From Candolleomyces eurysporus (taxonomy: Eukaryota > Basidiomycota > Agaricomycetes > Agaricales > Psathyrellaceae), in NCBI GenBank assembly GCA_027579435.1, contig JANBPK010001489.1:1-64000 (forward strand): DNA of 64,000 nucleotides, in the 5' to 3' direction. Shown here piece by piece: positions 38,913-51,100 of this stretch. The translations under genes were made by a program, and so were the position numbers. The notes below the pieces were generated by a model. The model worked only from the letters and a program-made list of their open reading frames with translations. It was not told the DNA's origin and made no database searches. Every line of letters begins with the position of its first letter. The stretch's first letter is position 1.

Positions 38913-39330
38913 AGCAGTAGACCGGAGAAGTATGAAGATGGAGAAAGAGAAACAGTCGACTGAACCTAGCCCTTTCTCTTTTCATCCATTTGCTTCCGAA
39001 ATGCCCGCTTGCCTAGACGCGACCTGCACAGCCACTGGCTGGCGTCTACTCCAGAGCTCAACAAATGGCAGGCAGAATATATCGAATAAAATGAGCTTTT
39101 ATCCCGTATTAATCGGTAGTAGCAGGCGAGATCCAGCCGTTGACAAGCACAACTTGCAGACCGGCTCCAAAGTGCTACACTTAGGCTATAGTTATCAATT
39201 CCCACGGTGTTTATGAGGGTACCTCTGATGCGCTGAAGAACCGAACCGAATCACAACTCCTTCCTTCCTTCCTGCTCCAACCTCCCTAGCAAGAGGCCCT
39301 GAGCCTCGCACATATACCACCGTCACTACG
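38913..39330. promoter_or_regulatory. Divergent promoter region FMP25 / acid phosphatase
   Basis: This 418-base spacer separates divergent starts. No clear motif; in particular I see no CACGTG/CACGTT phosphate-response box near the phosphatase start. Confidence 0.4.
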
Positions 39331-41921
39331 ATGAGCCACAGCTATGGAAGACTGAACAACGCCGACGACGGGCCAGAGCACACCGAGGTCGTATTCGAGG
39401 CCCCTGGCTCGGCTGAGCGAGAGGCCTTGCTCTCGTCGTCCTCAAGACAGGAAACCTTCGACGACGTCCTTCTATCTCCAAAGGAGAAAGGACTCGACAA
39501 AGAAGACAAACCTCGACCTCCGTTCAAGTTCAGTCACGTCTCGATCGCATTCGTCACCGGGATCGTGTCCTGTGTTTTGGCCCAGCTCGCCATATGCGGG
39601 CCCAGTTGCTTCACCCCTCGCCACCCTGAGGTACAGGTGAATGGATCTCAAGGTGCCCCTATCGCCACGGCCCTTGCTCCACCATGGGTGGGCTCTTCGA
39701 CTGCCCACAACTTCCCTCCCGCGAAGCCTACGAACGCGTTTCCATCAATGTTCCCCACTTCCGTGGGCTACGCCGGAGCAACACCTACTGGTGCGGAGCC
39801 CGCCCTCATCGCAACGGCTCCCGTATACCCCTATCAGAGCGGCCAATGTGCAAAGCAGATGGTCGAACCACAGACTTTCGCTGGAGGCAAACCGAACCCG
39901 GTCGAGTTGAAGGGAACTGTGAGGAACGCGACCTCCAGGGACTTCCATTTGTTCAGGAGCTGGGGCAATCTTTCGCCTTGGTATAGTAATAGCAAAGGAA
40001 CGTTTGGTGTGGACTCAACTCCCGAGCCTCCTGAGACGTGCCGTATTACTGGGCTGCATCTGCTTCACCGTCACGGAGCACGTTACCCAACTCAGTGGGG
40101 TGAGTGTTGACAAGAGTTCTTGGGGTTAGAAATGGTACTGATGCCTTGTCTAGCTCGCTATGCTGGCCCGGCCAAGTTCGCTCGTCGTCTTCACAAGAAG
40201 GCCGCTTCTTGGAATGCCAAAGGGGAACTCGACTTCTTGAACACCTGGTCATACAAGCTCGGTGAAGAGCGTGAGTTAATTCTCAGAGATACCTCCTGCT
40301 CTGTCTCAACATTCATTCACACAGTCTTGACACCGTTCGGGAGGAAGCAACTTTGTGAGTCAATGCCTCCCGAGATATCTGTAAATTCTAAACGTCAGAC
40401 TTTGAACAGTTGACCTCGGCCTCTCATACCGCATGAAGTATGGCTTCTTGCTCCAGGTAATGTGGCCGCCGACCCGCGTCGAATCGGCGCTAACAGCTCT
40501 TCTAGAACTTCACGGAATCCAAGACCATCCCAGTATTCCGAACAGAATCTCAGTAAGTGTCGCTTTCCTCTCAGATTGCACGATTGTCCTTAATTGGCGG
40601 ACACAGGGATCGCATGCTAAACTCTGCGTTGAACTTTGCTGTCGGCTTCTTCGGGCTTCCTTTGGAAGGGCAGTATCAACAGAGTATCACCATTGAAGCT
40701 CCGGGCGTGAGTTCTCACCTATATCGTCCGTTCTATTTTCGCTGACGTTATATGATCTCCTTCAGTTCAATAATACCCTCGCTCCTTACGATACGTACGT
40801 TCTCTTCCGTCTTTTTCTCTCTTCGTTGTACTCAAAGACGTGATGTAGTTGTCTCAACACCCAAATCCGCGACAAGTCAGACCGCGGGGTTTGGTATTTG
40901 GAACGCTGGGCTGCAAGGTATCTTAAAGCTGCACGCGAAAGGCTGTCTGCACAGCTCCCAGGCTTCGACTTGACCATTGAAGATGTCTACGCTATGCAGC
41001 AGACTTGTGCTTACGAGGTATGGTGCATTCCAATACCATGGGAGAGCGATAGAACTAATTCAGGTAGACCGTTGCGCTTGGATATTCCAAATTCTGCGAG
41101 CTGTTTACCCAAGAAGAATGGGAAGGATTCGACTATGCGTGAGTTCTCAGTTCTATCCGGATTGGAAGCCAAGCCGACATGAGATATGCTTTCTTTTTTA
41201 GCCTCGATATCAGCTTCTGGTACGGATCTGCCTTTGGTTCTCCCGTCGCCAAGGTCCAGGGTATTGGTTGGATCCAAGAGTTGGTGTCACGTCTTACCAA
41301 GACTCCCATTGAGGTCCACAACACCTCTACGAACTCTACCCTCCATAACCCTGTGACTTTCCCTCTTGGAAATTCGTTGTATGTCGATGCTACGCACGAA
41401 GTCGTTGTGTTGAACAGTGAGTTTTCTATTACTTTGTTCGTATTCTTTGGGACGGTTCACTGACGCTGATGTCTCCTCCAGTCATTACAGCGCTTAACTT
41501 GACCAGCTTTGCCAGGGATGGGCCGCTTCCTTATACCCACATTCCCAAGAACAGGTCTTTCCGAGTTGCTGAACTCGCGCCGTTTGCTACGAACGTCCAA
41601 TTCCAACGTGAGTCTCTATTCATCTTTTGTCCCTGCCCAACCCGTATTCTAATCTCTCGCTCCCCATTAGTGTTGTCATGCACCTCAACCCCTGGCGAGC
41701 AAATCCGTGTCATCATCAACGACGGTGTGGCTCCCCTGACCGGCATTCGTGGATGCCCCGAACAAAAGGACGGGATGTGTCCTGTGGATACCTTTGTTGC
41801 AGCGCAGAAGGAGATTATTGCTGGTACGGACTGGGAGTGGGATTGCTCTGGGGACTGGACCGTTCCTGAGGGTACGGAGTGGGAGACGACGACTGGTGAG
41901 CCGCCCAAGCGGAAGGTATAA
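39331..41921 (+). CDS. Membrane-anchored histidine acid phosphatase (phytase-like)
   Basis: Histidine acid phosphatases cleave phosphomonoesters, in this branch often phytate, outside the cell. The catalytic motif is LLHRHGARYPTQW near residue 245. Later conserved segments: EEVLTPFGRKQLFDLGL, SYRMKYGFLL, PVFRTESQDRMLNSALNFA, YDTCLNTQIRDKSDRGVWYL, QTCAYETVALGYSKFCELF, the proton-donor segment YVDATHEVVVLNIITALNL, where Glu follows His in place of the usual HD, and IRVIINDGVAPL. Odd for the family is the N-terminus: about 70 hydrophilic residues, then one helix (VSIAFVTGIVSCVLAQLAIC), so this is a type II membrane protein or is cleaved later, not a plain secreted enzyme. About 680 residues, about ten introns. 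Confidence 0.9.
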
Positions 41922-43911
41922 GCGGGGGGCTTGGGATTAGTAGTTTTGGAGAGAGGGGGAAGAGGTGATAGTGAAGGAGGAGCAAGAGTGGTGGTGGGCT
42001 TTGGTGCTCGAGGTTTGGTGCAGGACTTGACCTGGTATAGGCTGTCCTTTCTTGTGGGCTTGGGTATGCTGGCCCGCTCATTGTGTACACATAGATTGCT
42101 GCAATTGACGTATTCCGTTATCTTGGCAGCGGGTCAATGAGTAATGAGCAAGGTACTTCGGTTTAGGGTATTTGCTGGGCTCGGGGCTAACCGTTCTCGA
42201 AAATTGGCTTTTTGGAATGAGGGGAAAGAATGGCCACAGCGTACCATCTACTCTGTCTCTTCGATTTCTACCTAGTTCGCCTTTGTGTTTCACCCAAGGA
42301 GACTGACTGGTGACAAGTCTGGAACCTACCATATTTATTAAATCGAAGCTACCACAGAGGTAAGGTATTTGGCTCTGACCGACTCGTAAATTCTTGAAGC
42401 TCTACCCGGCCGCCTTCAACTTCACGCATCCCGAACCATTCATAGGTATCAGAATTCAGTGTTGCTGGAGTCCCAGGCTACCTTGTTCGTCTCAACGTCC
42501 GTGTTCTGTATTTCAGGACCGAAGCCGACCCTAGCGTGGGTCCAGTTCCCCGAACTCAATTTGTCTCGAAGACACGGAACTTCTTTTAAGAGGCTTATAC
42601 AGTCAAACTCACACAGGACCCTTTGAACAGCACCCTCTCATCGCTGCCGACGCGGCGAAAACCCTCGATTTTGAATCGATGACCAACAACGCATTGAGTT
42701 TTTTGTCTCGGTATGGTGTGGCGCCGAGTTCTTTGACGGTTGGCTGATATGTACTGAATGATTCATGAAGAAGGGGGTGGCTTTGTTGGTTGTCTTCATA
42801 ATATCAGAAGAGTCTAGGCTGGATGAACCCATGTAAGGACTAGTCAAGGACATAAACTATACGTAAGTGCCTAATATTTAGGGATTGAGGGTGGCCCCCG
42901 GAGGTTGTATAGAATGTTTTTTTCGGAGGTGGGGGTCACGCCGTCTCCGAGAAAATCTTCTCGTATCCCCGTGACAGCCCGTGATGATTACTGAACCTTT
43001 CAGAAGATTAGTAGCTGCTGTTCTGCAGCTCGTGAATGCTGACAAGTGCGCTATCGCGCCATCCTGACAGTGCTTCAAGCCACCTAAGTTTTCGTTGAAG
43101 TTACTGGATCTGGGGAGGTCGTCATAGGATCCGAAATATGTCTGCCAATCCAGGTTGATGCATCAATTGATGCTTGATCACGATCGGGGACGTCTCGACG
43201 TTCCTTCGCGTCGATTCCCTTTGTCCCCGATATTTTCATTGCCATTTTGGAGGATTTTACGTCCATATGCTGACCTTGGCAAGCCTCGCAGTCGGTAGAC
43301 AACGTTTGATTTATCCTGGTAAGTAAAGGCTAAGTAGATCCGTGTTCGTTCAATCACTACCCAAGACCCACAGTTCCATTTAAGACGTCTTCATTCGCCG
43401 TCGCAATGGTCCGTTTCCGAGAGTTCGAGGTTCTCATCAGATTTTCCGAACCCTCGGGCGCTCAGAAGCAGTCGTCGCCACTGGGGATTGTGTCGCCATG
43501 TGCCAAAAGAGACCTCATCTCGGACTCGGAAACGAGTTATGTACATGAGGTACATGAGCGGGCCTACAGAACCCTCGTGGGTGAAAACTGTCACAATTGC
43601 AGGTGTGACCCCGAACTCGTCGTCTGCAAAGCTGATGATCCTCGTATACTTTACATAGATAACGGCTTCCCAGGGTGCTGGAAACGAGACCAGTTTCTCT
43701 TTCCACCCTGGGTGCCATTCATACGGACCTACCTGGGCATACTAAAGGTGGACAAGTTGCCCTTGGGGATTGTGGCGTTTTAACATCTTCGCCACGGCTC
43801 CCTCTATTGCTCGGGCTTCTCCTTGTCTTGCCATTCACTCATCTGCTCTTCTGAAGGTGGAGGAACTTTCCCTCTGACGTTCTTCTGTGGAGAGTTTACC
43901 CGGATCCCGCA
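41922..43911. other. Intergenic region of about 2 kb, no firm gene
   Basis: The first part is probably 3' UTR of the phosphatase. A single uninterrupted plus-strand frame of 125 codons lies at 43406-43783 (MVRFREFEVLIRF...) with a CHNCRCDPELVVC segment, but it has no known domain and no splice structure. I leave it as doubtful. Confidence 0.45.
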
Positions 43912-45714
43912 ATGGCCACTCTCAGTCCCGCAGCCATTTTTGCCTCGGCCACTCGACAGGTGATAACGAAGGTGCGTGGATAGGGAGGTGGATAGGATGA
44001 TCTTCATACTGAACGACTTCCTTTGAATTTTGACAGTATGTGAATGGTCAGTGCTAGCTTCTCTTCTTACCGGCGGCATAACTGATGGCTTGGCTCCACA
44101 GTTGCGAACTTCGTCATTCTTGTAAGTTTTCCGAAGGAATTTGCATCTGAGCGACGGAGGTTGATAGGTCGGACTTGAAGGTCGTGGACTACTTGGGTAC
44201 GCTACCGAGTGAGGTACGTCGTGAAATTTCCGGGGCGGTCGGGCAAAGTGTGACGTTTACCACCCCAGATCTCTCTCATGTGGTCGTCGAAATGGAGTGC
44301 AGCAAAGGTTCTGTTCTTCCTTACCCGGTATCTCGCCTTGATCGACGTTCCGACTGGGATTTATTGTAAGCATTCGGGTAGAATTCTTTCAGGTGCAGCG
44401 AAGGCTCACTATGTTAATATCTGGAAGACCACACGGCCCTAGGTATCCCACCAAAAGTGAGTCCAAAGTATCTTACGCCAGAGTTGGCTATTAATCGAAA
44501 ACTGGGCGTAGACATGCAAGACACTGTTCTCTACCTACTCGAGTGAGTAAGGTCTGGCCTGCCATAGACTCGGAGTATTGACTTACCGACGCAGCTTCTT
44601 TCTTGGCTGGCGTTGCGATAGCTGAAGGTGAGTAGTTAAAATAAAATCGGTTAACCGAGGAAGTCGGCGCTAACCCTCGCGCCTGATAAAAGCTATTCTG
44701 TTTCTACGGGTGTTCGCATTATCAGGAAGGAATAAGACGTTGGGGGCATATCTTGTTTTTCAGTTTTTGGTGCGTTAACCTGCCAGCAGCTGCTTTCTAA
44801 TCCAGGCTCTGTGCTCACCAACGCCGCTGTAGGCCGTTCACGTTGCCGAGTTTGTAGTCTTTTTCAAGTTTCTTGGTGGCCTTGAATGTGCGTCGCTTCT
44901 ATTGTACTCACATACAAGCCGAAGTGGTTTTCTGACGACCGCTCTTCCCAGATGGCGCTTCCCTTTTACCAACCGTCATTGGCTGCATGCCTCTTCCACC
45001 CAAGTCAAAAGATGCAAACACACTCCTATCCATTCTTTTTGGCCTAATTTTAGCCAACGAACTTTGTGAGTGCTCGTGGACACTCAACAAAGTCAATTCT
45101 TCTAATTGTTCTCGAATCCCAGCTGTTATGCTAATGACTCTTATCATCGGGCTGATGAAGTATAACGATATGCGAAGCCCGCTGGTGATGATTTTCTACA
45201 GAGATGGGTTTTTCTATTTCCTAATCCTTTCAGGTATGTGCGATATTCTCCGACCGTAGTTATTTTACCGACGAGATTTTCGAATTCTCCAGCCATTTCA
45301 GCCGGAAACATCACTGCCGATCTTGTTGGCCCGGTAAGTCTTTCCGAAAACGTCCTCCTTTCGGGAATGAACTGACCGTATCCCAGCCTGAATATCGGTT
45401 CCTCATTGTCCTGTAAGTTCCTGTATTCCCTTTACTTAAGCACGCAAGCTGACAGTCTGTAACACGCGTTCAGGTGTCAAAGAGTAATGCACAGCGTCCT
45501 CTCAAGTCGGATGATTCTCCATCTGCGTAACTTTGCTCAAGAACCATCAGCAGTGACTGCAGGTCAAACTTATTCGGAAGTGCAGTTCAATCCCCGCCTT
45601 CGAGTGCAGGCTCGACAGGGAACGGCAATGCAAACGTGGAATTCGTACTTCCCTGGTTCGCATCCTGAAGATATTCCAATAGAGGTACTGCCGAAAAAGA
45701 GTCGACTTTGGTGA
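43912..45714 (+). CDS. DUF6533-type multi-pass membrane protein
   Basis: These basidiomycete proteins have about seven helices and no known role. The start is MATLSPAAIFASATRQVITK. It joins KYVN, VANFVIL and VVDYLGTLPSE, then the signature ISLMWSSKWSAAKVLFFLTR YLALIDV. Later helices: FLAGVAIAE, AILFLRVFALSGRNKTLGAY, AVHVAEFVVFFKFLGG, NTLLSILFGLILANEL, RDGFFYFLILS. The soluble end is RMILHLRNFAQEP with stop at 45714. At least 13 exons, some tiny: 10 bases at 44037-44046 and 20 bases at 44102-44121. The intron after the latter must use the acceptor at 44180; the nearer acceptor at 44167 would put the frame out. Arg/His clusters around GRNKT fit the positive-inside rule for a receptor-like fold. 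Ligand and role unknown. Confidence 0.82.
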
Positions 45715-45900
45715 AGAGATAGATGCGTTGTTTGCAGGGACACTGTGTTCTGTACTATCGTATTATTTTGTATTGCTGTACATATGTGGAGGGATTCATT
45801 AGACAAATCGTGTACCCAAACATTTCACAGGAAGAAAGGACCGAAGAGAAAGGTTTTTTTTTTTTCACTGCAGGTAAAGTGGTGCCCAGTACGCTGGCGC

Positions 45901-46595
45901 CTACTCACTCCCCTCAGCTTCTTCGCTGGGCTCCTCCGCTGCTTCCCCTCCCTTGCCTGCTTGCTTACTTCCGACCACTGTCGCGTTGATCCTGCGAAAT
46001 CAATCAGCACACATGGACGCTTGAATAATGATGAGTGGGATGCAAGCAAACTTACGTTAACATAACCTGAACTTTCTCTGCCCCTTCAGAGCCCTGGAGC
46101 TCCACAGTAATTTTCTTGCTCCCTTTCCACCCATAGCTGCCCGTGGAGAACGAGGAAGGCAAAAGAGTGAGGTTCGAGATGAACCCAGGGTCAATGGGCG
46201 CGTCTGGACTGGTTATAGTGCCGGCAACTTGGGCAACAGTGGTATCACCACCCTCTTCTTCGTCGCTCTTGGCTTCCTCTTTCTTTTCAATAGCTGGAGG
46301 GGTGTGGGTGATGTGAATATGGAGAGGCCTGGCTTTCTCTTTGAACTCGGATGCGGGGATAGCTGGCTGTGGAGAGGTTGGAAAGGCGTTAGGATACTGT
46401 ACATTCCTCAGTGAAGATTACGGTCGGTACCACTAACCTTGGCTGCCGCCGCCTTTTTGCCATTAGACGTCTTTCGGGTCTTGGTGGCCCCCTTAGTGTC
46501 ACCGGAAGTTTCGGCCTCTGCGGAAGTTCGTTTCTTGGCTGGAGGAGAGCGTCAGTAACTACACAGATATATGGTGGCAGTCACTTACCAGGCAT
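45901..46595 (-). CDS. Small Lys/Ala-rich protein of about 150 residues, unknown
   Basis: Exon 1 is only 7 coding bases (ATGCCTG at 46595-46589), followed by donor GTAAGT. Exon 2 gives KKRTSAEAETSGDTKGATKT and KTSNGKKAAAAK, exon 3 PAIPASEFKEKARPLHIHIT through PIDPGFISNLTLLPSSFSTG and YGWKGSKKITVELQG to VQVMLT, and exon 4 INATVVGSKQAGKGGEAAEE with stop at 45901. Frames agree across all three introns. The N-terminus is basic and histone-tail-like, the end acidic, and the middle looks folded (beta-rich). I do not recognise the family. It sits between the 3' ends of the DUF6533 gene and PLP2. Confidence 0.7.
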
Positions 46596-46883
46596 GCTGG
46601 GCGTCAGTGAGTTCTTCGCAGGGGGATTGGGTATGAGGTTTGGGAGAGATGCGGAGCGCTTTTATAGGTTTCGTGACGAGTGGTTCAGCCAAACAATGTG
46701 GGAAGTATTTACATTGTAACAGTTGTCCTTGACAACCTCCACACAGTGACGACGGTGGCTTTGGTTGGACCCGCTGACGAGATGACGTCACGCGTCAATG
46801 TCCGGCGCAGCACAGTTTGCTTGGACTCTACATTCAGACAAGGTGGTATCTACTACAAGAGTAAGAGGAATGAGATAAATAAA

Positions 46884-47875
46884 TTACAAGTCAAACTCAA
46901 AGTCGGAATCTGAGTCGCCACTCTTTCGTGCGGGTCCACGAATATTTTTTGGGGCGCGGGCATTCACTGAAGTTGCTGCCGACCTCATTCTGGAAGACTT
47001 GTCGTTATCGATTTCCTCCTCGTCTTCGTCACTAAGATCATCGTCACGAGCATCGGCTTGAGCAAGTAGATGGGCCTCAGTGATATCTAGTGCACCAGTT
47101 ACCAGCAGAATGGCTTCTAGTTCTGTCATAGAATAAGAAGATGGCAACAACACAATGAGCGGAGAATGGCGAACCTTCTTGCGACCTGTCTCGATCTGCA
47201 CCCCACGCAATTATCTGGTTGCGAATTTCGCCCTTCCGATAGACAATGATCATAGGAACTCTGGAATCGGGGAGGTCGGCAATGCATTTATCTCCTACAA
47301 TGGAAACGAATTTCGTTCGGGGGTACTTGGACGCAAGGTCGCGAATGTGCTTGGACGTTCTATCGCTTCTTGGAATGCTAGAAGAAATTGAGTGACTTGC
47401 GTTCGATAAAGACTTGATCTTGGAGGGGTGCTTACCCATCCTTGTACAAGAAACAAACAACGCCTGTACCCCTTTCATTGTCGTCGTCTTCTGCGTCGAT
47501 TCGGCTCGCATCTGTCACCTCCCTGGTATAATCTTCCCTTCCAATTGGGTACACGCGCCCAAATCTAGCTGCACTGTCCTCTTTCCTAGCCTGTTCTACC
47601 CTCTTTCGTTGCTGCGCCTCTATCCGCCTTGCTTCTTCGTCATCTCTAGCCCTTTCCGACATCCGTTGCAGTTCAGAGAGAGTAGATTCATTTATAAGGT
47701 CGTCGAATGTTGGAGAAGGTGGTGGCGAGGGAGTTCTGGGTGTTGGTTCGAGGGGAGGTATAATGCCGTGCTTCCGAAGGGCATCGTTGCTGAGCCGGCC
47801 TGGTCAGCTACGCCTCACACTCCATCCATGACTTGGCTCTCACAATTCGGTGTCTTCGTTGGGATTAATGGCCAT
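46884..47875 (-). CDS. PLP2: Phosducin-like protein 2 (thioredoxin-fold chaperone co-factor)
   Basis: PLP2/PDCL3 proteins help the CCT chaperonin fold actin and tubulin in the cytosol. The start at 47875 gives MAINPNEDTEL, then across a splice NDALRKHGIIPPLEPTPRTP, a typical PhLP N-terminus. A charged helix follows (RIEAQQRKRVEQARKE), then the thioredoxin-like domain: GTGVVCFLYKDGIPRSDRTS, HIRDLASKYPRTKFVSIVGD, CIADLPDSRVPMIIVYRKGE, IRNQIIAWGADRDRSQEE, LEAILLVTGAL. The end is acidic: RKSGDSDSDFEFDL. Length (about 260 residues) fits the PLP2/3 subfamily. Head-to-head with Dicer, starts 298 bases apart. Confidence 0.9.
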
Positions 47876-48172
47876 TTTCCTTCTGCTAGTTGGATGGGCT
47901 TTCGAATACTGAACAAATTAATTCACTCACCTTTATATATCTGGTTTGACTGCGCCTTTGAAATGCGCCGCAGCTTGAGCGCAGAGATAATCTTATCAAG
48001 CAAGCAATGCCAAACAAGCGCTTGTTGATTGATCACAGTCGACTGCGTGGTGCTTGTTCGTTCAACTGAACCACTTTCAGCGAAGCCCAAGGCCCTCTGG
48101 GTTTCACTGAAATCTCAGTGGATCTCGCATCATCACAGTAAACGGCGCGTCGTAGCATTCTCAGGCTTTGAA
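47876..48172. promoter_or_regulatory. Divergent promoter PLP2 / Dicer
   Basis: This 297-base spacer must carry both promoters. I see no TATA box or known motif. Confidence 0.5.
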
Positions 48173-51100
48173 ATGACCGTCGACATCACAAACGCCCCTT
48201 TCGCAACACCTCAGGGTCAGGTAGCCCGGAAGTATCAGGAAGAGATATTCCGACAAGCACAGAAAGGTGCCTCCATTTCGAGTCTGTAGCAAGACATGCA
48301 AACCGAGCACATTTTTAGGGAATGTCATTGCATATCTGAGGACCGGCTCAGGCAAGACCTTGATCAGTGTCCTGCTAATTCGATGGATGTCTACCCAGGA
48401 GAAGGCTAGAGGGAAGATTATCGTATTCTTCGTACCAAAGGTCAGTCTGGTGGAACAACAGGCCCGGTACATCGAGAAGGAGACTGGGTTGCGCGTCGAT
48501 AGGCTTCACGGCGCGTTGGCTCTAAAGTTCTCGGACCGTCAAGGTTGGAAGAAAAAGTTTGAGAACCATGACGTCGTGGTGATCACTGGTAAGCCTATCT
48601 GATGGATACTAAACTTTGGACTTATTCTGTCTCCAGCTCAGCTCTTCCTGGAATTGATCACGCACTCTCTATGGAGCATCGACAAGGTCTCATTGATGGT
48701 GTACGACGAATGCCATCATGCCCGGAAGAACCATCCTTACAACGGAATCATGCGCGAATACGCGCAACTCCAGGATAAATCCCGAAGACCCAAGATATTT
48801 GGAATGACCGCGTCTCCGTATTGGAACGAGAAGAATCCGGCCCTCTCTCTGTGGACGCTCGAAACTAACCTTCAATCGAAAATCGTTGGGGTTCACGAGC
48901 ACGTCGAAGAATTGCAAGCCAACTTTAATCGTCTAGACGAAGTTATCCACCAATACCCTTACCCTCCAACTACCTATGAAGACTACCCCAAACCAACACT
49001 CTTCGAAGCCCTCAAAACGTTTGAGGTCAATGACCCAGTTCTGTTCGAGCAGCTGGATATTCCTTGGAGCAAGGTAGAGATGCGTTATTATATGACCCTC
49101 AATAACCTAGGGCCGTACTGCGCATCTCTATATCTGTTTGCTGAAATGCAGCATCACATGTCTGCGGCTCTTATCAAAGCCAAAGACGTACTTGCCGCCA
49201 ATAGCCAGAACGACGCTATGGAGCTGGACGTCGCCCCTTCCAAATGCCCTCCCATTGGCATGTTCGACATCTTGGACATTCAAGACGACTTTGCGCCTTT
49301 CTTCGAGTCCGCGGAATCGGACTCGGCCTTGCCTATCCCGGTACCCATGACATGGTGCTCACCGAAAATTCGTGCCCTGGTGGATATAATCCAAACCCAC
49401 CGGAAGGAAAACTTTCAGTGCATCATCTTTGTGGAGCAGCGTCAAGTTGCATCTTGCCTTGCAAAGGTCCTCGAGGTGATACCCGACCTGCAGGGGTTCG
49501 TAAAGTGTGCGCACTTGGTCGGTCAAGGCGTGAATAGCGAAGGCGTATCCAATCAGATGCACGCGTTCAAAGGCGATCCTATCAAACTGTTCAGGGAGAA
49601 GACGGCCAACGTTTGTAAGTCTCACCCACCAATGGTCGACGTATCTAAACTGACGATCAACTTCAGTGATAGCAACTTCAGTGGCCGAAGAAGGGCTCGA
49701 TTTTCCGGTATGATTGGATCTGCTTGAGATAACACGGTCTCTTAACCGACAATAGGCATGCGACCTGGTCATCCGGTTCGACCCGCTGCAACACCTCGTC
49801 GGCTATGTCCAATCTCGGGGTAGAGCCCGCAGCGAAGCATCGAAATATATCATCATGATTCAACAGGACAACATTGCCCAACTAGAACGGTACAGAGCAC
49901 TCCAACAGGGAGAGTCAGAACTCAGCCGGACCTACCACACCCAGAGAAACGCCGGGGAGAATGGCACCGTGAAGGACGATGAATCAGACGATCCGTACGA
50001 AACTATTGACCCCTTCGACGTTGCCGAACGCGATAGAATCGTCATACCTTCAACCGGTGCGGTGCTCACGTACGACAATGCGATGGGTTTGCTCAACCAT
50101 CTTTGTGCTCTCATCCCTCGAGACGCCTTCACCCCACAACACAAGCCGATATATACGGGGGAGTACCAAGCTCGGTTGCGCCTCCCTTCTGGCCTACCTC
50201 TTGCACCCAAACATCTATGCTACATCGGGTACCCTAAACGGTCGAAGAAAGAGGCCAAGAGGTCGGTGGCCTTTTTGGCGGTGAAACACCTGCTGAGGCT
50301 GAACGTTTTCAACGAGTACCTGTTACCGACTTCTCAAGAGGGTGAAGGCGTGGATGACGACGAAGATGATGTCCGGAAGATGAGAGCCAAAAACAATTCG
50401 GGGAAGTTGCCTCCGGATGCGATGGAGGTTCGTGTGAAGGATCCGTGGTGTTTGGGCGAGAAGCTGTGGTTGCATACGGTGCTGGTCGATGGTAGAGAGG
50501 CAGCGGGTTTGGTGACCGGAACGGCTTTGCCTCCTGCTACTGTGTTCCATAAAGGGCGGGAAATTCGTTCGGGTGGATGCAGCCCTCTTTCTCTAGACGA
50601 GGAAGGGATCGACCATTCCCAACGCATTATGGACGCCTTCACGAAATGGGGGATTCGAGCGCGCAATACGGGTCGACCGATCGAAGAGAAATGCAGCCTC
50701 TTCTTTGTTCCTCTCAAGGACGGCAAGATCGACTTTGACAGCATGCAGGATCTGGTTACGAACAGACCTTCGCGTGATTGGACAAACATCCGTGAAGATA
50801 TGGCCGACGACATATTCGTATTAAATCTCAACGAACCTGGGCGCACATATCGACTGAAACGCATTCGATCTGATTTGACCATGCCGTCCGAGCCTTCCAA
50901 AGACTCACCAGCATCCTCATTTCCGACATATCACGCCTACTTCGTGGATAAGTGGACTCGGAAGAAGCGCGAAGCCATTGTCCCGATCGACGGCCCGTTA
51001 ATCGAGGCCACCAATTTGCCCAAGTGCAGAGACGGCGGGCATTCCCTCGACGGAGAAGCACCTAGTCCACGCAAAGTCGAAACGGCTCCGTTACTTCTAC

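Noticed and set aside
43406..43783. Plus-strand frame of 125 codons with a CHNCRC segment
   Set aside because: No domain, no introns in an intron-rich genome, and open frames on the other strand at the same place. Kept only as a note in the intergenic entry.
44168..44181. Apparent +1 frameshift in the DUF6533 gene
   Set aside because: Using the acceptor at 44180 instead of 44167 keeps the frame (VILVVDYLG), so no error is needed.
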